Below the pieces are notes generated by a model. It searched no databases and was not told where the DNA came from. It saw nothing but the letters and a program-made list of their open reading frames with translations. A stretch of 64,000 nucleotides of DNA from JBMOKU01 sp049324315. GTDB taxonomy: Bacteria > Bacillota > Clostridia > Peptostreptococcales > Thermotaleaceae. The DNA lies in assembly GCA_049324315.1 (NCBI GenBank), contig JBMOKU010000030.1:1-64000 (forward strand), read 5' to 3'. The translations under genes and the position numbers were made by a program. Shown in pieces: positions 1 through 8,619 of this stretch. The stretch's first letter is position 1; every line of letters begins with the position of its first letter.

Positions 1-13
1 CCTATCAAACAAA

Positions 14-57
14 AATCATGGCCCGAAGACAGTTTTTCCTGACCTCTGACCATGATT
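14..57 (-). terminator. Probable terminator downstream of recR
   Basis: An 8-bp inverted repeat (AATCATGG at 14-21, CCATGATT at 50-57) is followed on the minus strand by a T-rich run. It lies just beyond the recR stop codon. The loop is long (28 nt), so the call is tentative. Confidence 0.35.
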
Positions 58-60
58 ACA

Positions 61-119
61 TGATACAACTTTATTTTTTGTGATACAAGTTTATTTTTGA
101 TGACACGGGTTTTTTTGGG
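61..119. repeat. Three imperfect tandem copies of a 20-bp unit
   Basis: Units begin TGATACAACTTTA at 61, TGATACAAGTTTA at 81 and TGACACGGGTTTT at 101. The first two differ at about three positions and the third is more diverged. The region is non-coding and lies downstream of recR. No function is evident. Confidence 0.6.
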
Positions 120-140
120 TAGTACATCTCCATGTCTACA

Positions 141-740
141 TTAAATCTCTCTTCTTCCTTCCAATGCTTTGGATAGCGTAACTTCATCGGCGTATTCCAG
201 ATCGCCGCCTACCGGGATACCGTGGGCGATTCGTGTTACTTTTATACCCATGGGTTTTACCAGCTTGGAAATATACATGGCGGTTGCTTCCCCTTCAATG
301 GTGGGATTAGTAGCCATGATGATTTCCTGTACTTCCTGCTTCTGCAGCCTTAGCAGCAGCTCTTTGATTTTGATGTCTTCTGGGCCGATTCCTTCCATGG
401 GGGATATGGCACCGTGCAGCACATGGTACGTTCCTTTAAACTCCTTTGTCCGTTCCATAGCCAACACATCTCTAGGGTCTTCCACCACGCAAATGATATC
501 CTGCCTTCTATGGTCATGACTGCAAATGCTACAGGGATCAACATCCGTAATATTGGAGCAAACAGAGCAGTAGATGGTTCTCCGCTTTGCTTCGATAATA
601 GATTGTGCAAGACTAGCTACATCTGATTCACGCATGTGCAGCACATGAAAAGCCAGCCTTTGGGCCGTCTTTCGGCCTACTCCGGGAAGTTTCGCAAATT
701 CATCGATCAATCTTGCTATGGGCGTAGCTAGGTGTTGCAT
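141..740 (-). CDS. recR: Recombination mediator protein RecR
   Basis: RecR acts with RecF and RecO to load RecA at gapped DNA. The 199-residue length is normal for the family. Residues 10-30 are the helix-hairpin-helix segment (LPGVGRKTAQRLAFHVL), Cys58, Cys61, Cys70 and Cys73 form the four-cysteine zinc finger, and the Toprim domain follows from about residue 80 to 176 (IICVVEDPRDVLAMER). The ATG at 740 has GAGGTG about 7 nt upstream. It is the last gene of a dnaX-ybaB-recR run on the minus strand, the order seen in Bacillus subtilis (dnaX-yaaK-recR). The next gene usually found there, bofA, is not visible before the window edge. Confidence 0.97.
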   Translation of the reverse strand: MQHLATPIARLIDEFAKLPGVGRKTAQRLAFHVLHMRESDVASLAQSIIEAKRRTIYCSVCSNITDVDPCSICSHDHRRQDIICVVEDPRDVLAMERTKEFKGTYHVLHGAISPMEGIGPEDIKIKELLLRLQKQEVQEIIMATNPTIEGEATAMYISKLVKPMGIKVTRIAHGIPVGGDLEYADEVTLSKALEGRREI

Positions 741-782
741 TCAGATCACCTCATTCTATGACTAATAGGTTGAAACAATAAA

Positions 783-800
783 CCAAGCCCTACGGCTTGG
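783..800 (-). terminator. Hairpin between ybaB and recR
   Basis: CCAAGCC (783-789) and GGCTTGG (794-800) form a 7-bp stem. The minus-strand side continues into TTTATTGTTT, so it could act as a weak terminator or processing site inside the dnaX-ybaB-recR operon. Confidence 0.4.
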
Positions 801-809
801 CTGTTTGCA

Positions 810-1148
810 CTAGAACATGCCTGGAAGATTTAACCCTCCTGTGATTTTGCCCATCTCTTTGGTCATCATTTCTTCCGCTTTCCTTAAAGCTTCATTAGCA
901 GCGGCTAAAATAAGGTCTTGAAGCATCTCGATGTCATCGGGATCAACAACCTCAGGTTGGATAGCGATGTTCAAAAGTTCACGCTTTCCGTTTACCTTAA
1001 CGACAACTGCGCCGCCCCCTGCACTGGCTTCTACTTCCCTTTGCTCAATTTCTTCCTGCATTTCCTGCATCTGTTTCTGCATTTTTTGCACTTGCTTCAT
1101 CATATTATTCATATTGCCAGGCATTCCTGGAAATTTACCTTTTGCCAT
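810..1148 (-). CDS. YbaB/EbfC family nucleoid-associated protein
   Basis: Small DNA-binding dimer of the YbaB/EbfC family (YaaK in Bacillus), 112 residues, usually encoded between dnaX and recR as here. The sequence shows a glycine/methionine-rich start (MAKGKFPGMPGN), a long charged helix (MMKQVQKMQKQMQEMQEEIE) and the conserved core GGGAVVVKVNGKRELLNI followed by VVDPDDIEMLQDLI. A GTG lies 15 nt upstream in frame, but GGAGGA sits about 8 nt before the ATG at 1148 and overlaps that GTG, so the ATG is chosen. The exact cellular role of the family is unsettled; nucleoid binding is established. Confidence 0.93.
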   Translation of the reverse strand: MAKGKFPGMPGNMNNMMKQVQKMQKQMQEMQEEIEQREVEASAGGGAVVVKVNGKRELLNIAIQPEVVDPDDIEMLQDLILAAANEALRKAEEMMTKEMGKITGGLNLPGMF

Positions 1149-1194
1149 AATGGTCTCCTCCACTCTTTTCTATTATAACGGTGTTTTTATAGGC

Positions 1195-1274
1195 TTACGC
1201 CTCTAAAGTGAAATTAATCTTTACGGAATGGCACAGGGGCCACTCCCTACAAAAGAAAATACATTCTGTTCTAG
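1195..1274. repeat. 80-nt dispersed repeat, copy A (contains TAGGG hairpin element)
   Basis: An ungapped 80-nt match to 6467-6546, with 63 of 80 positions identical counted by hand. The last 30 nt (CCCTACAAAAGAAAATACA onward) differ at one position. The core at 1222-1250, read on the minus strand, is GTAGGGAGTGGC, a short loop, then GCCATTCCGTA, a hairpin-forming element. It lies in the ybaB-dnaX gap. Confidence 0.75.
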
Positions 1275-1378
1275 AAACGTATATCCATATACACCTTTTT
1301 ATCCTATATATTATAACATATATGTTTTCCATATATAGATAAAATCATCACCAATTTCCACTTATTTCATCCAATCTT

Positions 1379-3028
1379 TTATTCATCCACAATTTCCACA
1401 AGATCTTCCCCGAAAATCTCGATGATTTTTCTTACATCATCATCCTCTTCGGAAACACATATCTCACCGGTACTATCTGGTCTTGCCTGTATCTCCTCTT
1501 CCATCATGCACTTGATATGCACCTTTTGCTTCGTAACCTCCAGAATGATACCTTCGATAAATTCTTTATAAGGATTAGAACCGGTGGCTTCTTTATGAAA
1601 CCCATAGCCATCTTTAAAGGCGATGATCAGATTGCTGTTTTCTATATGTGAAGGTACTCCCTCCATCAATACCGCATGAATAGAAATCTTTCTTTTCTTT
1701 ATTTCCTTCAAGATGTCTTCCCAAGACCCTCTGATTTTTTGAAAGTCAACAGCTGTTTCTACTTTTTCTTCTGCAGTGATCGCTTTTTCCTTCACAGTCA
1801 TTCTTGTTGACGGGGTTTCTCGGGTTTCCGGTTTTCTTTCTGTCGCTTTTTCTACCTTCTTTTCACTTACAATACACCCTGATTGAATCAGCTTTTCAAG
1901 TTGCTGGATTCTCTCGGCCATTCCTTCTAGCGAATGATCTAATGAAGGCTGGCACAGCTTGATCACTGCAACCTCCAGTAAAATCCTTGGTTGTGTAGAC
2001 CATTTTGCCTCCGCCTCTGTTTGGGAGAAAACTTGGATAGCCCTAATAATCTGATTGATTTGAAGTTTTGCCCCCTGCTCCTGCAGTCGTTCTATATTCT
2101 CTTTGGAAAGATTCACGATTCCTTCCAGCTGCCTTGCAGCCTTCGTCATCATTAGGTTTCTGTAATGCCCCAGCATATCTTTAATGAATTGGTTGGTGTC
2201 CTTTCCTGCCTCTATAAGACTTTCGATGAGTTCCATGGCACCTCTGGCATCCTTCTGTGAAACGCAGTCAACCAATCGAAACATGAATTCATCCGTTACG
2301 GTTCCCAGCACCTCTACCACATCATCATAGGTAATCCGTTCTTGTCCAAAGGCCACACATTGATCCAGTATACTCAAAGCATCTCGCATGGCACCATCAG
2401 CATTACGCACGATGGATTTCAAGGCTGCTTCTTCAGCATCGATATCCATTTCCTTGCAGATGTAGGCCAATCGCTGCACCATATCTCCTTCCTTCACCCG
2501 TTTGAAGTCAAAGCGCTGACATCTTGACAGGATGGTAGCAGGAATTTTATGGGGCTCTGTCGTCGCCAAGATAAATATGACGTGCTTAGGAGGTTCTTCC
2601 AAGGTCTTCAATAGTGCATTAAATGCTCCCGTAGAAAGCATATGGACTTCATCAATAATATATACTTTATATCGTCCCTTGGTTGGAGGATACTTAACAT
2701 TCTCTCTAAGTTCTCGGATATCATCCACACCATTATTGGACGCCGCATCGATTTCGATTACGTCCATCATGGTTTCGTGCCGAATCCCCTGGCATATTTC
2801 ACATTCATTGCAGGGATTGAATGCCACCGGCTGCAAACAGTTCACTGCCCGGGCAAATATTTTCGCCGTCGACGTTTTTCCCGTACCCCTTGTCCCGCAA
2901 AATAAATAGGCATGGGCGATATTGTCATTTTTTATTTGGTTTTTCAAGGTTTGAACGATATGACCTTGACCTATCACATCCTCAAATATATCCGGTCTCC
3001 ATTTTCTATATAGTGCTACATAGGCCAT
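1379..3028 (-). CDS. dnaX: DNA polymerase III subunits gamma and tau
   Basis: Clamp-loader ATPase of the replicative polymerase. Residues 1-170 hold the AAA+ core: MAYVALYRKWRP start, Walker A GTRGTGKT (45-52), zinc-binding Cys64, Cys73, Cys76 and Cys79, Walker B/DEAD-like IIDEVHML (125-131), then the SRC arginine-finger motif in LSRCQRFDF. The C-terminal third is charged and variable, as in tau. The start used is the ATG at 3028, with AAGGTG 6 nt upstream; an in-frame GTG at 3037 overlaps that ribosome binding site. Length 549 residues is typical of Clostridia. I saw no A-AAA-AAG slippery heptamer that would make a separate gamma product. Confidence 0.96.
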   Translation of the reverse strand: MAYVALYRKWRPDIFEDVIGQGHIVQTLKNQIKNDNIAHAYLFCGTRGTGKTSTAKIFARAVNCLQPVAFNPCNECEICQGIRHETMMDVIEIDAASNNGVDDIRELRENVKYPPTKGRYKVYIIDEVHMLSTGAFNALLKTLEEPPKHVIFILATTEPHKIPATILSRCQRFDFKRVKEGDMVQRLAYICKEMDIDAEEAALKSIVRNADGAMRDALSILDQCVAFGQERITYDDVVEVLGTVTDEFMFRLVDCVSQKDARGAMELIESLIEAGKDTNQFIKDMLGHYRNLMMTKAARQLEGIVNLSKENIERLQEQGAKLQINQIIRAIQVFSQTEAEAKWSTQPRILLEVAVIKLCQPSLDHSLEGMAERIQQLEKLIQSGCIVSEKKVEKATERKPETRETPSTRMTVKEKAITAEEKVETAVDFQKIRGSWEDILKEIKKRKISIHAVLMEGVPSHIENSNLIIAFKDGYGFHKEATGSNPYKEFIEGIILEVTKQKVHIKCMMEEEIQARPDSTGEICVSEEDDDVRKIIEIFGEDLVEIVDE

Positions 3029-3080
3029 TTGTTTCACCTTCTCTTCCCTTCATGGTTGATTGTCTCAATTATAACATAAC

Positions 3081-3108
3081 AAAAGGCAGCTATGAATAAC
3101 TGCCTTTA
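3081..3108 (-). terminator. Rho-independent terminator of the HD-GYP gene
   Basis: Stem AAAGGCAG/CTGCCTTT with a 10-nt loop, followed on the minus strand by TTGTTATGTT. It lies between the HD-GYP stop and dnaX, so the two genes are probably separate transcripts. Confidence 0.65.
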
Positions 3109-3112
3109 AGAC

Positions 3113-5740
3113 CTATCGGCTGGCAATTTTCTTGATTTCTTTCGCATGTTCTCTATACAAGATCTCCATAGCCTCTACAATACACGGACTAAACTGACCT
3201 CCACTGCATCTTCTTAATTCTTCCACAGCTTCTTCCATGGTCATTGGATCCTTATAGGATCGATTGGATATCATGGCATCAAAGGCATCTGCCACGCCAA
3301 TGATTTGCGCAAATACAGGAAGCTCATCCAGAGATATTTCATGGGGATAACCCGTTAAGTCATAACGTTTATGATGAAGTAAAACGGCATCGTGAATTTT
3401 TGGTGAAACGCCAATAGGTTCCAGTATTTTACTGCCGATTTTAGGATGCTGGGTAATAATTCCGAACTCATGCTCACTCAGCTTACCGGGTTTCGTCAAT
3501 ATGGTATCACTGATGCCTATTTTCCCTATATCGTGAAGAATACCTGCAATTTCAATCTCTTCAATTTCTGTGTTCGTCATATTTAACTGGCGGGCGATCA
3601 ATACTGCATACTGTGATACCCTGATGGAATGCCCTTGGGTATATGTATCCTTCGCTTCCACCGCCACGGCTAGAGCCCGGATCGTTTTTAGATAAGCATC
3701 CCGCAGGTCTTCATACAGCTTGGACTTCTCCATGGCAATGGCTGCATAATTCGCTAATGCACTCAAAGTCTGAAGATCATTATCATCCAGCAGTGCCATG
3801 CTGGCAATGGTAACGACACCCAAGACCTCTTCTTCATGGACAAGTGGTATGTATATGGCTTGCTTGAAATTGCATTTGTTTAAGATCATTTTGTTATGGG
3901 ATGTGAGATGAGCTTCATCAAAGTTTCGGATGTATATGATTTTCTGCTCTTGTACAGCTCTCCCCATCATATCTTCGCCTAGGGCAATTGGATCTCTACT
4001 AACCAAATGCCCTTGCTTTCCGCTGGTTGCTCGGAACTCCAGCATATCTCCCCGAAGCAGTCGTATGGTACAAATAGAAACATTCATTACATCTACAATC
4101 TTGTCTACAACGGTTTGCAGCAAATGATTCAATCGGAGGGTATCCGTCGTACTAGTCAAAGAATTGGTCACTTCATACAGTGCTGCTATTGTTTTATTTT
4201 TTTTGACAACCTCCGTAACATTCCTTCCTATACCCTGAACTCCTGTATGCTTATCATCCTGCTTCAGCAATTTTGTACTGGTCTCTATGATGAGCCGTGT
4301 CTGACCATCTTTCGATAGCATCCATAGATGCTTTTTATCAAATTCTATTTGTTGAAACGCTTCCAGCAAACCATCTACATTTTTGCAATCTTCATACTGA
4401 TGTAAGGGACACAGCAGCATTTCCATGGGCATACCCACAACTTCTTTCACAGTATACCCCAGTATGTGCTCAATTTGATTGTTCATATAGGTTACAATAC
4501 CCTTTTCATCGATAACCCATACCAGGTCTGTCATATTCTCAATCAAAAGTCGATATTTTTGTTCTGAATCGTTCAACTGCTCCATGGTTGCCTGAAGTTG
4601 TTCATAGGAAGCTTCTACTTCTATATTCATTTCTTGAAGCTGGTCATTGCTTTCAATAAGCGCCTTCGTTTGGGCTCGGAGATTTTCGTAATTATCCTTA
4701 ATGGTAGCGGCCATTTGGTTAAACGCATCCATCACTTCTCCCAGTTCATCATGATAATCATGAATAATCCGCTTGTCCGTACCCTGTACACCGAAGCTTT
4801 TCACTTGATCTCTAAGCACAACGAGGGGTTTGGCGATTTTTTTTGATGCAACAATTGCTGCAATGATCATAATCAAAACGGCTGCCAGCGACATTCCAAT
4901 AAAATATGTCTTAATTCTATTGGCATAGGCAAAAAAATCCTGCAGATCTGATAAAACCACGACGCGCCACCCAGCAGCCGGCAATTCTGCATAGGTTGCC
5001 ATCATCCACCGATTTCCAAAATTGATTTTTACATAAGACCCTTTATGCTGTGACAGCAGCCCTAAATCCGCATCATGATTCTCCATTTCTTCGTCAGAAA
5101 AAATCTCTCCATGACATAATATCTTATTTCCCTCTTCATCATATACGAGATGCATAGAATTTTCAGACAGCTTTGATTTATCGATAATACCCACGACCGA
5201 ATCAAAATCCAAGTCTGCACCAATCACACCAATAAAATTTCCCTTGGAATCCTTCAGTGGCATGGAAATGGTAATCACTTTCGTCCCGGTAATAATGTCA
5301 TCATAGGGAGGTGTTATAACCGTATCTCCCTTTTTCTTAGCCGCCACATACCAAGGCCTTTGCCGAAAATCAATACCCGGCTTACTCTCCAACGCCGCAG
5401 GACTCAGGCCATCCTCCAGGGTAAAATAGATATTAAAAAAATCCGGCAGATTGGCCTTTTGCCCTGCCAAATATTGATTCATTTCCGTTAGGTCCAAGGG
5501 GTGTCCTTCCAAAAGCTGTATGGAATTTCCTATATTGTTTAGAATATTGATTCTGTCTTGGAACCATTTATTTGTAATACGGCTTTCATTATCAATTTGC
5601 CGAATAACACTTTCATTGTGTCTGCTTACTATGTATTTATCAAGGCCATAATTCCCTGCGATACCCATAAACAAAATAGGTGTCAATGTACAGATTAAAA
5701 AAATTCCCATTAAACGCATCCGATAACTCTTTCTGTACAA
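3113..5740 (-). CDS. Membrane sensor: Cache-HAMP-PAS-GAF-HD-GYP protein
   Basis: A predicted cyclic-di-GMP phosphodiesterase with extracellular sensing. In order: a transmembrane helix near residues 12-30, an extracytoplasmic double-Cache-like domain (about 35-270, with RPWYVAAKKKGDTVITPPY and VIGADLDFD), a second helix near 280-300, HAMP, a coiled coil (about 355-395), PAS (IEHILGYTVKEVVGMP), GAF, and HD-GYP from about 680. The metal site reads HDIGKIGI; the GYP motif reads HHKRYDLTGYP, deviating from the common HHExxDGxGYP while keeping the histidines, Asp and GYP. Start: TTG at 5740 with GGGGG 8 nt upstream; no ATG is equally well placed. Located between SRP RNA and dnaX, where related genomes often have none. 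Confidence 0.9.
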   Translation of the reverse strand: MYRKSYRMRLMGIFLICTLTPILFMGIAGNYGLDKYIVSRHNESVIRQIDNESRITNKWFQDRINILNNIGNSIQLLEGHPLDLTEMNQYLAGQKANLPDFFNIYFTLEDGLSPAALESKPGIDFRQRPWYVAAKKKGDTVITPPYDDIITGTKVITISMPLKDSKGNFIGVIGADLDFDSVVGIIDKSKLSENSMHLVYDEEGNKILCHGEIFSDEEMENHDADLGLLSQHKGSYVKINFGNRWMMATYAELPAAGWRVVVLSDLQDFFAYANRIKTYFIGMSLAAVLIMIIAAIVASKKIAKPLVVLRDQVKSFGVQGTDKRIIHDYHDELGEVMDAFNQMAATIKDNYENLRAQTKALIESNDQLQEMNIEVEASYEQLQATMEQLNDSEQKYRLLIENMTDLVWVIDEKGIVTYMNNQIEHILGYTVKEVVGMPMEMLLCPLHQYEDCKNVDGLLEAFQQIEFDKKHLWMLSKDGQTRLIIETSTKLLKQDDKHTGVQGIGRNVTEVVKKNKTIAALYEVTNSLTSTTDTLRLNHLLQTVVDKIVDVMNVSICTIRLLRGDMLEFRATSGKQGHLVSRDPIALGEDMMGRAVQEQKIIYIRNFDEAHLTSHNKMILNKCNFKQAIYIPLVHEEEVLGVVTIASMALLDDNDLQTLSALANYAAIAMEKSKLYEDLRDAYLKTIRALAVAVEAKDTYTQGHSIRVSQYAVLIARQLNMTNTEIEEIEIAGILHDIGKIGISDTILTKPGKLSEHEFGIITQHPKIGSKILEPIGVSPKIHDAVLLHHKRYDLTGYPHEISLDELPVFAQIIGVADAFDAMISNRSYKDPMTMEEAVEELRRCSGGQFSPCIVEAMEILYREHAKEIKKIASR

Positions 5741-5870
5741 GTATCATACCCCCTGTGCCAATACATTTTAGACGAGGCTTTCCCCTCCATTATATCACAT
5801 TTTGACAATAATCAGAATAATTTGCTGGAACATGAGCAGCTTCTTATCATCACCTTGCTCTATAAAAAAT

Positions 5871-5902
5871 AAAAAACATGTACACAAATATGTCTACATG
5901 TT
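5871..5902 (-). terminator. Terminator of the SRP RNA transcript
   Basis: Stem AACATGTA (5895-5902 on the minus strand) pairs with TACATGTT, followed by a T6-A-T6 tract. It begins about 15 nt past the SRP RNA 3' end. Confidence 0.75.
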
Positions 5903-5917
5903 TATATCATAAATATG

Positions 5918-6184
5918 GTCGTGCACCCATCGTTGATCAGCTGCTACAAACGTAACCTTGACAGTTAACTCAGATCAGGCGACCCCGCGGCACACGAGAG
6001 TGCTCACTTACCGTTGCTTCCTTCCGGACCTGGCGGGGTTCATAAGTTCCCATTGCGCAGGACCCAATCGTCCTCGCCACTTATCAAGGGCAGACTCTAC
6101 AGCATCAGACCGCCGATGGGGATTCAACCCTGCTACAGCGGTTTGCAGGCAACAGGGCACCGCTACCTCCCCGTCTAGCACGAC
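5918..6184 (-). ncRNA. ffs: Signal recognition particle RNA, long Bacillus type
   Basis: About 267 nt. The 5' GTCGTGC (6184-6178) pairs with the 3' GCACGAC (5924-5918). The Alu-domain part carries GGGGAGGTAGCGGTGCCCTG, as in Bacillus scRNA. The S-domain tip carries GGTCCGGAAGGAAGCA, the conserved GGAA-tetraloop helix 8 that binds Ffh, preceded by GGGTCCTGCGCAA. Its 5' end is only 20 nt from the tRNA-Ser 3' end, so the two are likely co-transcribed. Ends are set from the terminal pairing and could be off by a few bases. Confidence 0.96.
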
Positions 6185-6204
6185 AAACTTTATAAACTTT
6201 TTAA

Positions 6205-6293
6205 TGGCGGAGAGAGCGGGACTCGAACCCGCGGGGCCTAACGGCCTTACACGCTTTCCAGGCGTGCCCCTTAGCCAACTCGGACATCTCTCC
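6205..6293 (-). tRNA. tRNA-Ser (anticodon GGA)
   Basis: An 89-nt type II tRNA with encoded CCA. Acceptor GGAGAGA/TCTCTCC, discriminator G. The anticodon stem CACGC/GCGTG encloses loop CTGGAAA, anticodon GGA at 6257-6259. The long variable arm (AGGCCGTTAGGCCCC region) is typical of serine tRNAs, and the T-loop reads GGTTCGAGTCC. It lies immediately upstream of the SRP RNA, as in Bacillus-like genomes. Confidence 0.97.
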
Positions 6294-6466
6294 TCAATCT
6301 TCATGGTTCGTTCCCGCGATTTATCATTTCTTAACGAGAACATTTATTAATATACCATATGCAAATCGAAAATGCAAGGTTTTAAATTCTGTATATAGAG
6401 GAAATTTTTTAAGGACTTCTCTTTTTGGATATACTACCTATATACTACCCCTTCATATATATAGAT

Positions 6467-6546
6467 TTACGCCTTTAAATTGGTATTTAGTTTTGCGGTA
6501 CGGCACGGAGACCGTCCCCTACAAAAGAAAATACATTCTGTCCTAG
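6467..6546. repeat. 80-nt dispersed repeat, copy B (contains TAGGG hairpin element)
   Basis: Ungapped partner of 1195-1274 (63 of 80 identical by hand count). The core at 6494-6522 on the minus strand reads GTAGGGGACGG, loop, CCGTACCGCA, the same hairpin family as at 23158 and 44272. Confidence 0.75.
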
Positions 6547-6608
6547 GGTTGAAAAATCAACAGCAAATAATACCATCAAAAAATATGTATTGTCACCCAT
6601 TTGTTATG

Positions 6609-6637
6609 TTGATATATTTGTCAAGTAGGTTTATAAT
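6609..6637 (+). promoter_or_regulatory. speD promoter
   Basis: TTGATA (6609-6614), 17-nt spacer, TATAAT (6632-6637), giving a leader of about 60 nt before the speD ATG. Confidence 0.7.
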
Positions 6638-6706
6638 AATAATCGCATGGAATAATAAAGATGAGAACTTCATGTCAGATTGAGAAATACTTTAAAGGAG
6701 GAAGTC

Positions 6707-7525
6707 ATGGAAATCAAGGGTATTAAGAAATTAAAGCTTTATGGTTTCAATAACTTAACAAAAACACTAAGCTTTAATATGTACGACATTTGCTATGCAA
6801 AAACACAAGACGCACAAAAGGGTTATATCGAATATATCGATGAAATGTATAATGCCGACAGGCTAACAAACATTCTAACCAATGTGGCAGAAATCATCGG
6901 TGCTAATGTATTGAATATCGCAAAACAAGACTATGACCCACAGGGCGCAAGTGTTACCATGCTTGTATCAGAAGCTGGTGTTTTTACAAATGAAAATGAG
7001 AATCCTGCTGACGTTGAAGCTCCAGGACCACTACCAGACGGGGTCGTTGCCCATCTGGATAAAAGCCATATCACGGTTCATACATATCCGGAAAGTCATC
7101 CGGATGATGGTATCAGTACCTTCCGTGCCGATATCGATGTATCTACCTGTGGACATATCTCTCCTTTAAAGGCACTAAATTACTTGATACACAGTTTTGA
7201 TTCAGATATCATGACAATGGATTATCGCGTAAGAGGCTTTACAAGAGATGTCAACGGTAAAAAGTTCTACATTGATCATAAAATCAACTCCATTCAAAAC
7301 TACATTACTGGAGATACAAAGGATCGCTACCAGATGATTGACGTGAATGTTTATCAGGAAAATATCTTCCATACGAAGATGATCCTGAAGGATTTTGATT
7401 TGGACAATTATCTGTTCGGCATTACAAAAAGAGAATTACTTCCTGGAGAAAAGAAAAAAATCAAGCAGAAGTTGAAAAAAGAAATGGCAGAAATATTCTA
7501 TGGAAGAAACATCACAAAAGTATAG
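6707..7525 (+). CDS. speD: S-adenosylmethionine decarboxylase proenzyme, bacterial long (E. coli) type
   Basis: Makes decarboxylated AdoMet, the aminopropyl donor for spermidine. The 272-residue chain belongs to the longer E. coli-like class rather than the 120-residue Bacillus/Thermotoga class. Self-cleavage is expected between Lys119 and Ser120 in HLDKSHITVHTYPES, the serine becoming the pyruvoyl group; Cys148 in DVSTCGH matches the catalytic cysteine. The ATG at 6707 has AAAGGAGG 5 nt upstream; an in-frame TTG at 6680 has no such site. No speE (spermidine synthase) is in the window. The gene is monocistronic, with its own promoter and terminator. Confidence 0.95.
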   Translation: MEIKGIKKLKLYGFNNLTKTLSFNMYDICYAKTQDAQKGYIEYIDEMYNADRLTNILTNVAEIIGANVLNIAKQDYDPQGASVTMLVSEAGVFTNENENPADVEAPGPLPDGVVAHLDKSHITVHTYPESHPDDGISTFRADIDVSTCGHISPLKALNYLIHSFDSDIMTMDYRVRGFTRDVNGKKFYIDHKINSIQNYITGDTKDRYQMIDVNVYQENIFHTKMILKDFDLDNYLFGITKRELLPGEKKKIKQKLKKEMAEIFYGRNITKV

Positions 7526-7561
7526 AAAAAAGACTTCATGAAAATCATGAAGTCTTTTTTT
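7526..7561. terminator. Bidirectional terminator between speD and degV
   Basis: AAAAAAGACTTCATGA, AAA loop, then TCATGAAGTCTTTTTT. The long perfect stem with A and T runs at either side serves the convergent genes speD and degV. Confidence 0.9.
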
Positions 7562-7571
7562 CTTTCATCAA

Positions 7572-8414
7572 TCACAATTTATAGACAATAACACCCAGCA
7601 GGCCAGGTCCCGTATGTACGCCAAGAACAGGGCTAATCTGATCAAAGTATACTTCATTGAGTCCTACCAGTCCCTTAATTCTTTCCAAAAGCTTCAATGC
7701 CTCTTCTTTAGCATGACCGTGCATAACAGCCACATTAAAGGGCTCTCCGTTCGTTCGCTCTTTAACGATTTTAAACAGTTCATTGATGGATTGATTTCTT
7801 CCTCTAACCTTAGAAAAGGTAAAATACTTTCCTTCTTCATTAATAGAAATAATGGGCTTGATACCCAACAGTTGTCCGATGGTCCCTTCCACCAGACCTA
7901 TTCTTCCACCCTTCCTTAAATATTCCAATGTATCTATGGCATAAAAGGTATCCGTCTTGACAATCACTTCCTTCGCCTTATCCACCGCCTTGGAGAAGCT
8001 GTTGGAGCTAAGTACTTCTTTAGCAGCCTCTAAAACCGGAAATCCTAGTCCAAAAGAAAGTGACTTGGAGTCAATTACTTCTACCTCTAGCTCTTTAAAT
8101 TTCGTGACGACATTTTTAATCATATTGTAAGTACCACTAAGACCACTGGACAAAGTAGTAACCAGGGCATGGGTATACCCCTCCTTCACCAACTCCTCAA
8201 ATAGTGTCGTTACATCCAAGGGCATAGGCAGTGAAGTTTTGGGAATTTCTTTCTGCAATCCCTCATACACTTCTTCCGCCGTTGTCTCTATGCGATCTCT
8301 TAATTCTCCAAAAGAATAAAGGATACGCAGAGGAATCATTTTAATATTGTATTTTAACAGGTCTCCATCCGGAATGTCGCACGTCGAGTCCGTCACAATT
8401 GCAATCTTCTCCAT
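7572..8414 (-). CDS. DegV family fatty-acid-binding protein
   Basis: DegV proteins bind fatty acids; in several Firmicutes the related FakB proteins present fatty acid to the FakA kinase. The 280 residues show the N-terminal EDD fold start KIAIVTDSTCDIP, the loop TTLSSGLSGTYNM, and the C-terminal HTGPGLLGV motif. The ATG at 8414 has GGGAG about 7 nt upstream; a GTG two codons earlier is less well placed. No fakA-like kinase is nearby, so the partner is unknown. Whether it acts as FakB here is inference. Confidence 0.9.
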   Translation of the reverse strand: MEKIAIVTDSTCDIPDGDLLKYNIKMIPLRILYSFGELRDRIETTAEEVYEGLQKEIPKTSLPMPLDVTTLFEELVKEGYTHALVTTLSSGLSGTYNMIKNVVTKFKELEVEVIDSKSLSFGLGFPVLEAAKEVLSSNSFSKAVDKAKEVIVKTDTFYAIDTLEYLRKGGRIGLVEGTIGQLLGIKPIISINEEGKYFTFSKVRGRNQSINELFKIVKERTNGEPFNVAVMHGHAKEEALKLLERIKGLVGLNEVYFDQISPVLGVHTGPGLLGVIVYKL

Positions 8415-8619
8415 AAACACACTCCCTCTCCTTTTCCGGTTCTATGCCTTTATCGTTCCACACAAAAAAGGTTTTCCCTTCTTTTTTACCAACTTTTCTA
8501 CTAGTCCATAAAACCTATAATAATAGAAAGTATTGAAATCTTAATCTAATAAAGACAAATTATATGATACAATAATTTTATATAACAAAGGCGTAGAATA
8601 TGCATCAAGGGGGAAAACA

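Larger units (their letters stand above)
6294..6706. other. Intergenic region between tRNA-Ser and speD
   Basis: A 413-bp AT-rich stretch without a credible gene. It holds copy B of the dispersed repeat (6467-6546), the speD promoter (6609-6637) and the speD ribosome binding site. Confidence 0.7.

Noticed and set aside
1379..3028. Programmed frameshift in dnaX giving gamma
   Set aside because: No A-AAA-AAG type slippery sequence with downstream hairpin was found by eye.
5958..6350. Open reading frames on both strands across the SRP RNA and tRNA-Ser
   Set aside because: They lie over two structured RNA genes and resemble no protein.
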